Source: Mimachlamys varia (lineage: Eukaryota > Mollusca > Bivalvia > Pectinida > Pectinidae). From it: a DNA stretch of 64,000 bases. The DNA lies in assembly GCA_947623455.1 (NCBI GenBank), contig OX392538.1, positions 23,373,001 through 23,437,000 of the forward strand, read 5' to 3'. The first letter of the stretch is position 1, and every line of letters begins with the position of its first letter. Below, in pieces: positions 57,572 through 64,000 of the stretch. A model generated the notes under the pieces. The model searched no databases. It was not told where the DNA came from and worked only from the letters and a program-made list of their open reading frames with translations. Position numbers and translations under genes: made by a program.

Positions 57572-60310
57572 AGCGCTTTCCACTGAATCTTGAATCTCCC
57601 ATCTGTAATCTGTATACATTGTTCATGTTATAAGATCCATCACATTTCGAAAATACGTCCTTCTGTACATTCTTAGAGGTCACCATCTTTATTTTTTTAG
57701 ATGTTTTACAAGCCTTCGGCTAGTCAGAACTTTGGAATTCAGCGGGATATATTCATGTGGGACCATAAAACAAATTAGCCTTGATGTCCCTGAAGATTTA
57801 CAAAGCCCGAGTCGGTTACAGAGAGGGGATGTAATGCAAAAACTTGGTTCTGACAGCGTGGAAAGACAAGAAATTGGTAAAGTATTGACACTGTATTACT
57901 TACTAGCAGTCTAATTTCTATTGATGTTTTTCCAATGTATGTTTTACATGCATATAAAAAAATTGCTAACCAAGAATGATGTATTCAAAGAAGTTGAACC
58001 GTAGGTCCTTTATAATTTTACAGATAGGTGCATGAGTCAGTTACTAAATACAGAGACGTAGGAAGCGGGAGGGTGGAGAAAACATTTCCTTGAACAGAGG
58101 GAATATATGTAAAATGCAATTTTCGTTTCCAAGCCAGCTCCCCCCTCCCCTCCCCTCAATATGAATTTGCTTCCGACAGCCCTGATAAATTGTAAATATG
58201 TTTCAGGTCCATGTATTGAGCTCTGGGTGTGATCCTTTAGGGGATGACCCTGTAGTTCGACGGGTGCCAGGGGGAGACGCAGTAGAAATCACAAGACCAC
58301 CTACAGTGACGAGCTACCAAAAGTACATGAGCGGAGTCGACAGATGTATGCAGCACAGAGCAAAAAAGTCCAGTTGGTAGGCCATGCAAGAAGTAATGGA
58401 AGTACCTTATGAATTTCATCTTGGAAGTTTGCCTTATAAATGCTTATCAAATTTGGAAAGAGACACCAGGTAATTCTAGTTACTTCGGAATATTATCTCT
58501 TAGATATTTTGTATTATAGAAGCAGCTAAAGAAAAGTCGCTTTTGAGTGACAGTTCGTGTAATATTTACCATATTTATTGATTGTTAGTTGTGAACTAAA
58601 CATAATTCAATTAAAACATCAGTCAATAATCAATATTGCCACGGATAGCTAATCTAAGTCCGTGATATTGCTAATATTGAACTTTTTTATCTTAGAGAAA
58701 ATCCAGACATATTTGGAAATGGATTAGATGGAATTGCTGTACGGGGGTGGGAGGCAGGAATAGTTAATTTTACGGGACTTTTTCCACAATAAAGTAATTC
58801 GTTTTCCTAGCATCTGCTAGCCATATTGAACTTATCATTGTAAATCAGGGTCTTCAAATGTTCGTTTGCAGCTCGATCGGGAGGAGGTGATGGGGATGGC
58901 AGCATTCTTCCTAGTTGTTATTGGTTGATATCTCTGTTGTAGATTGTGTTAACATAGAATGACAACTCCGAATTGACAAAATTTCATTACATTTGTAGAA
59001 AAAAAAACCATTTACAAAATCTTGATTAAAGATTTATAAATTGTCGAAATCTTGATTGAATTTTCAGGAACACAAGCGAGGAAAAAGTCCTATAAGTTAT
59101 TGGACTTCAGGACAGACGTATCCATGGCATTGATCGGTCACTTCCAACGAGTTCAAAAGCCGCAACAAGTACCCCAACAACGCCCTGGCACAGTGCACAC
59201 AGAATCCAGACTCCCCAGGAAACGTTCCATCTGTAAATGGTGCACGAGACAAGGCGAAAAGAGGAGAAAAGAGACTGTGTATGGATGCCAAATGTGTGAT
59301 CTCCATTTGTGTAAGGGGGACTGCTTCGTGTCATACCATCGGCAACAAAAATTACCAATACCAAATTAAATATCTTGACTTATATTTCGTGTTTATTATC
59401 TTTTTAAGAATGTAATTTATTATATATTTTGATGAACCAAGAATCAAGCACATGCGATTTATCTACCAGGTAGCATTATTAACAGTTCTAATGATCATTA
59501 AACATATTTGTTGCCATGGTTACGATTATAGAGGTCAGAAACGGACTTTTTCACAACAAAAAATGAAAGTTCACATACCCCTCTTTTAAAATATATGTGG
59601 GTTGTATCACTAAATTGTTAACAGAAAAGGCCTAAAAATGATGTTAAACATTTATTTAGCTATAAGACATCTGTTTTAAAAAATGCTCTGGGAGTTAAGG
59701 GGTTAAAAGCTATAAGATATAATTATAATTTCGATGTATTGAAAACTATAGGGGTCATTTGTCATTTTTTCTCAATTGTGCTGTTAATGAAAAAACCCCC
59801 AAAAAAACACAGATAACTCCCTTAGTTTGGGGGAAGAATACAGCTGACGCGCCCATTTTCTCATCGCAATAGGGGCTAATGCTACCAAGAGGACATGGTA
59901 GAGACCAAATTGATCTAGAAACTCGAATCACATCGTCATTACATGACCCTGGCTGATAGTTGCAGACTATAGTTAATTTTAATTCAATGGAACAGGGACA
60001 CCTGTATGTATGGTTACCACGTTGTGTTATCAATTATCAGGCGAGCGCCCTATCATCTGAATGTTATACATGTGTAACGAAATATGCTTATAACTAGCTA
60101 ATTTCTTTTTTCCTTAGCAAGTCGTTATAAACATGTTTAACTGTACTCTTTATTTAAATCATATGCTTAAAGTTAAGAATTGAGAATAGGTTGAGAACCT
60201 TCGATCTTTTGGGGTCAGATACAATAGAGAGGTATCATGGTATTGTGCCGTACAAACTTCGGTCTGGCTCGGAACAGATACTTAATACAGCATTTCCGTG
60301 ATACATACCA

Positions 60311-60760
60311 GTCGGTTTGGTCATGTGGCTTTCATCAGAACTTGACTTGATTAAGGGCACTTTAAAAAAAAAATGGCGGCCAAATCAAAGAATTCAATGA
60401 CAGTAAGCGAGTTGAAAAGTGTTTTATTCGAAAGAGGATTCACAAGTAAAAATAAAACACAAGGGGCGTTAGTAAAATTAGCTGAATTCGCTGATTAACG
60501 GACTTCTTCATAGTTCTTGTTATCGGGGTTTCATCCACGGATATATTATTTAAGGTTGTTGCTTTGATGACTTTGAGTTACACATGTAGGCAAAAACACT
60601 ATGACTTTGTTTTAGAGTCTGTTCCTTTGATTTGTCCCATTTTGAAATGAAGCGGCCTAAAAAATGAACGATTGAATATAGTTGTCATTCGTCGTCAGTG
60701 CCGCCATCCTGAAGTGCCCTTAATACATGAACACCGTGACCTCATGACCAAACCAACGAT
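60311..60760. mobile_element. Inverted-repeat DNA element with SAP-like ORF
   Basis: Left end GTCGGTTTGGTCATGTGGC leads to TTAAGGGCACTT and AATGGCGGCC; the right end read in reverse gives CGTTGGTTTGGTCATGAGG, then TTAAGGGCACTT and GGATGGCGGC in the same order, an imperfect terminal inverted repeat of about 70 bp. A related copy is at 43291-43690. Target duplications were not identified. It is likely a non-autonomous derivative of a larger DNA transposon. Confidence 0.65.
60373..60498 (+). CDS. 41-residue SAP-like ORF within the small DNA element
   Basis: ATGGCGGCC.. to TAA, 42 codons including stop. MTVSELKSVLFERGF followed by KTQGALVKLAEF resembles the helix-loop-helix SAP motif (VxELKxxLxxRG..G.K..LV..L), which binds DNA and opens several recombinase-like and transposase-like proteins. 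The start codon lies inside the terminal inverted repeat. In the sister copy at 43 kb the frame is stopped after three codons. It may be the N-terminal remnant of a lost transposase; expression is unproven. Confidence 0.4.
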   Translation: MAAKSKNSMTVSELKSVLFERGFTSKNKTQGALVKLAEFAD

Positions 60761-61223
60761 TTCTAACTCCGCTTCAAAAGAGTTATTGTTTCTTGGAGAC
60801 GCTGTATTGCATATAGAATAAATATGTATTCAGTATTGCTTTATTGGTAAAATCGTTTTACCTTGGTCAAACATGACGAATATCTTATATATCACATTCT
60901 TAGTTCAGATTAAGCGTGATAAAAAACACTCAAATGCAGAATGGATAAATATATTAAGATTAATATTGAAATAGTTCAGTAGATTACATGAACTGTATTA
61001 CGATTTGGTAATGACTTACACTATATGCAACTATTCAAATGTAAAAATAAAATATACTTCAAAGTTACATACTGTTAAGATAACAGGTGTTGACATCTGG
61101 ATTACGTATTCAAGAATGAAATATTTCTCGTTTATATTCAAACAGGTGATCGGATTATAACACTTATCGTTTTACATAAACTTAGAATCGCATTAGGTAC
61201 TATCAAAGTCATGTGACTTTCGG

Positions 61224-61231
61224 TATAAATA
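61224..61231 (+). promoter_or_regulatory. TATA box of the EGF/Calx-beta paralogue
   Basis: TATAAATA 44 bp upstream of the start codon at 61268, at a spacing like that of the complete gene at 12389. Confidence 0.7.
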
Positions 61232-61267
61232 TAGCGAAGAAGCAAGCGATATTCAACAGTCATCAAG

Positions 61268-61911
61268 ATGTTCCAACAAATACCAACTTTGGGTTTTTGC
61301 TTCACGCTCTGCGTCCTGTCGTTGATCGCCACAACAGGTATGTATATTGTTTCTGTTTTATGTAGCTTGCGATATGCTAAAACAGTCTAGTAACCGTACA
61401 TTCTATATCATTAACAAACTCAAGACAGGCGCTTGATATATATTTATTTGAATATTTTTATATTGAAGCTCTGAAATTACATAAAAATACTGTTAAATAC
61501 ATTTAGAATATTATAAAACAGGAAGTTTTTGTCCTGTTTTGAATTCGCTCTCTCCAATGTACAAAGATTGGATCATTATCGTCATTGATATATGAGACGC
61601 AAGCCTGTGTTTGTAAAATGTTCAACCTGCCTTAAATTCACCCTTCCATTGTTGGGCGAAAAGAGCAAAAAATATGAGGGTGAATAATTCCTTTTTTGCA
61701 GAACGTTTACATCAAATTCTAATCTTATATATATATATTATTTAATCAATACCTGCTGTACGGGAGTTGTTTATAATTAATGGTAATGTATGACACCATC
61801 ATGTTACAGAGGCAACCTATCAGCCAAGGTGTTGTACAGGTTCAACTCTAATCTACGGAATATGTGTGTGTAACAAAGGATACCATCCTGATAGCAGTCA
61901 CCGCTGTGTCG
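61268..61911 (+). CDS. Paralogue of the EGF/Calx-beta gene, first two exons (partial)
   Basis: Exon 1 (61268-61337) encodes a 23-residue signal peptide, MFQQIPTLGFCFTLCVLSLI, aligned in length and pattern with exon 1 of the gene at 12444, and ends in phase 1 at GTATGT. Exon 2 (61810-61911) follows a TGTTACAG acceptor and encodes the same CC..CxC..C module (RCCTGSTL, CVCNKGYHPDSSHRC against CICKDGIHPDSAHKC), ending in phase 1 at GTAAGA; the polyproline run of the first gene is absent. No third exon is visible up to 64000, so the gene continues to the right. It is oriented like the first gene and forms a direct tandem family with it. Confidence 0.82.
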
Positions 61912-62019
61912 GTAAGATCATCACCGTATATACTCAAGCGTATTCATTTTTGCATCCCACAAATCGAGTTTATAAGAAAAACCTTACGAATACCAGTAAC
62001 TCCTTTTATTACATTTTTA

Positions 62020-63035
62020 CCAGTAAAATATCAGAAAATATCAGCTTGATAAAACTTATATTATCACTGCTTATATCATCACTAGTGATGATATGAGTTT
62101 CGGTCCGATATCAATGCGCACTATTGTGTACTATTTTGTCGTTGTTCTAAAATAAAATCATATGAAGTAAGAAAATTAAAAGCCTTTATAGTATTTTTGG
62201 AATAAATAGAAATCTTATGAATTGACTTAATATGTTTTTTTATTTTTAGTATATTTTGAACAAATAATAATAGACACTATCCCGAGGCGTATTACTTTTC
62301 CATAACCCTTGGACACTCCGTCCCGATCAGTTGTAACAGCAAATTTTTTAAAATGAAATAAGACTTTTGGGAATTTCGAAAATGCAATAAAAAGAAAATT
62401 CAATGGTTACCTAATAAATATCAAATATATTTCACTCGTATGGCATAATTTTTTATATATTTTCAATCGTGCTACAAACTCGTGAAAATATAAAAAAAAA
62501 TCTTCCATACTCGTAAAATATATATGATATTTAACGGGAAACCATTGAATAGCCTCTATTTATAACCTTTTTTACCAGTGAAATAACAGAAAATATCAAC
62601 TTGATAAAACTTATATCATCACTGCTGATGTCATCACTAGTGATGATATATGAAATATTATATTATCACTAGTATAAGTTTCGGTCCGATATCATTGCGC
62701 ACTATTTGTATACAATTTTTTTCGTTATTCTAGAAACAAATCATATTAAGTACGAAAATTAAAAACCTTTTAGTATTTTGGAAATTAATAGAAATCTAAT
62801 GGATTTTATTAATATATTTTCAATATAACTTCATCCTGTTGCGTATTATTATTATATAAGCTTTTGGCACTCCGTTCCGATCAGTTGTAACCGCAAATTT
62901 TAAAACTCGTAACTCATAGGGCAGATATTTTTTAAATATTTTCACTTGTGTTACACACTCTTGAAAATATAAAAAAAAAAATCAGCCATACTGGTGAAAT
63001 ATATTTGATATTAAACGGGAAACCATTGAATAGCC
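62020..63035. repeat. Tandem pair of AT-rich MITE-like units in the paralogue's intron 2
   Basis: Unit 1 (about 62020-62560) and unit 2 (about 62573-63035) share, in order, TTACCAGT(A/G)AAATA, the palindrome ATCATCACTAGTGATGAT, GTTTCGGTCCGATATCA, GCGCACTATT, CTCCGTCCCGATCAGTTGTAA (TTCCG in unit 2), and TTAACGGGAAACCATTGAATAG followed by CCTCTAT. They are about 80 percent alike by eye with indels. The element at 48521-48815 shares the same end phrases. Confidence 0.72.
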
Positions 63036-64000
63036 TCTATACATCTTTGGACAGTAACATTTCACTATCATCAAGTAACTGAGAAGTTAAACAGAAATTA
63101 AGGTAAGTTTGAGATGATAAGATTGCCTCCTTCAATTTTAAGACATATTTGTATCTTAAAGAATCAACGAATCAATTTACGCAATAGAAAACAAAGAAAT
63201 CGTGTTTTATATGATTTCTGTTTTTCAAACACCCAAGCGGCGTAAAGAGCTGCCGGGTTTTGATTTGTAAACACTTTGTGCACTTCCGCTGCTTCCCCAT
63301 GCTTGAAAGCGTTCTTGGAAATCAAGGCAGTATATACTGTCTACACCATTTAATAAAACACTATATTAAGGTCTCTCGGTCCGTTGATTATCGTTCTTGG
63401 CAAAAACATGGCCGCTTTGACGGATATAAAATTTGATACCTATCGTGGGTTAGAAATCCACCATGCATACGCCGATGATCATGCAATTTGCAATCCGGCA
63501 AAGACCCAAGCGTCTGCTAGAATCAATGTAACCGTTAGAAGGTTAAGTTGGTTGCGTAATTATCGACTATATCAACCTGATCTTATGTAAACGTGTTTTG
63601 TAAACAATACAGTATGGTATAGGGGAGGTAATTAGTAACTCCAATGTATCTGAGTTATTCCCATTTATCAGAAATCTGTTAACTGTTTATGTAAAACATA
63701 TATTTGGGAGGGAGTACAAGGACTTGGAACTCGTAACACGCGTTTATGGTTTTATCTACAACGATGTCATGATGTGAGTTTCATTTAAAGCGGGTTCCCC
63801 ACTCATCCTCATTCATCTATTAGTAATGTAAACACCAAGACAACCTATATGTCCGTAACACTGATAAGTCGTAAGACTTAAAGTCAGTAAAGAACTTGAA
63901 CTTGTTAATTCTTTACAACTGCATCATTAAACAAACACATTGTTTTATATTTATTCGATATTTAATGCAACATGTTCTGATGATATCACTATTCAATAAA
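63036..64000. other. Remainder of the paralogue's intron, nothing recognised
   Basis: No cysteine-rich exon preceded by a plausible acceptor was found. The 68-codon ORF at 63384-63590 matches no family I know. Confidence 0.4.

Larger units (their letters stand above)
54463..59369 (+). pseudogene. piggyBac transposase, seven exons, broken
   Basis: Exons at 54541-54967, 56073-56187, 56537-56699, 57054-57208, 57701-about 57881, 58207-58469 and 59068-59369, all with GT-AG sites and mostly agreeing phases. They encode an acidic N-terminus, the DDE_Tnp_1_7 core (MMAFIGLQIIMGI, MSRNRFQALQRYFH, LDEGMVKYKGRFYAKQYMP, GYCGDFLPYLGK, FTSLRLV, GIYSCGT) and a C-terminal Cys-rich zinc-binding domain (CKWCTRQ, CQMC, LCKGDC). 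The three catalytic Asp are kept: 56619-56621, 57204-57206 and 58339-58341. Breaks: an in-frame TAA at 54496-54498 after an upstream ATG at 54463; a TAG at 58378-58380 beyond which the homologous frame (WKYLMNFILEVCLINAY) continues one base shifted, with another stop. The usual W.DK segment at the exon 5/6 join is missing, so a small exon may be overlooked. Alternative: a domesticated gene decaying. Confidence 0.8.
53810..59702 (+). mobile_element. piggyBac-family transposon, 5.9 kb with terminal inverted repeats
   Basis: CCCCTTAACTCCCAG at 53810-53824 and its exact reverse complement at 59688-59702 form 15-bp terminal inverted repeats around a piggyBac transposase gene on the plus strand. 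The right end is followed by TTAA (59703-59706), the family's target site; the left flank is TAAA (53806-53809), one base off, with another TTAA 8 bp further left. The interior carries exons, introns with foldback repeats and long G or C runs, and a broken coding region. It is an old autonomous-type copy that can probably no longer move by itself. Confidence 0.85.
59703..61223. other. Intergenic between the piggyBac element and the EGF/Calx-beta paralogue
   Basis: No cellular gene recognised apart from the small element at 60311-60760. Confidence 0.45.

Noticed and set aside
57364..57686. ORFs encoding polyproline and polyglycine
   Set aside because: Produced by the 28-C run in an intron.
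59107..59364. Minus-strand ORFs of 69 and 85 codons
   Set aside because: Antisense of the piggyBac C-terminal exon.
1..64000. Bacterial-type operons, CRISPR arrays or riboswitches
   Set aside because: Exon-intron structure, TATA boxes, polyadenylation signals and animal transposons show a eukaryotic nuclear genome; the repeats seen are minisatellites and MITEs.

Overview
The window is AT-rich animal genomic DNA. Genes are broken into small exons with GT-AG introns of consistent phase, promoters carry TATA boxes, and the spaces between are filled with transposon debris. Fragments of DIRS-like, Penelope-like and piggyBac elements, tRNA-derived SINEs of the kind found in bivalve genomes, and secreted EGF-like, Calx-beta and Kunitz proteins together suggest a marine mollusc, most likely a bivalve. 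That assignment is inference; no species-specific marker was recognised.

Layout. 1-1610 (minus): 5' part of a DIRS-like retrotransposon, with a gag-like ORF1 overlapping an ORF2 that enters the reverse transcriptase and runs off the edge. 2695-8965: a segmental duplicate carrying only the last three exons of an EGF-like gene, then a 13-bp minisatellite. 12389-21733 (plus): the complete parent gene of 13 exons, 546 residues, with a signal peptide, cysteine-rich EGF-like modules and two Calx-beta domains. 20771-26370: the second copy of the duplicated segment, overlapping the end of this gene. 26437-27759: a truncated Penelope-like reverse transcriptase. 30229-31620 (minus): a complete two-exon Kunitz gene. 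35653-35819 (minus), 42690-42853 (plus, broken) and 48178-49654 (plus): three further Kunitz loci of a second subfamily, spread by direct and inverted duplication. 53810-59702: a piggyBac-family element with terminal inverted repeats whose transposase has about seven exons and is broken. 61224-61911 (plus): promoter and first two exons of a paralogue of the EGF/Calx-beta gene, continuing past the window.

How the genes relate. The intact cellular genes all encode small secreted proteins and several share the same plan: a signal-peptide exon ending in phase 1, then cysteine-rich module exons in phase 1-1. Three start sites (two EGF/Calx-beta genes and Kunitz 1) have the same TATAAATA box. This looks like an expanding locus of extracellular proteins (matrix, adhesion, shell or defence are all possible; none can be proven here) that changes by segmental and inverted duplication.

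Most striking structures: a tandem array in which the 3' splice site and first bases of a Kunitz exon are repeated about eight times; an exact 18,076-bp offset between duplicated terminal exons; an intron-rich piggyBac transposase inside TIRs; 5S-rRNA-like repeats in an intron; a small transposon with a 41-residue SAP-like ORF; and a dispersed, unclassified repeat present in a dozen pieces. No prokaryotic features, CRISPR arrays, or convincing functional tRNA or rRNA genes were seen.
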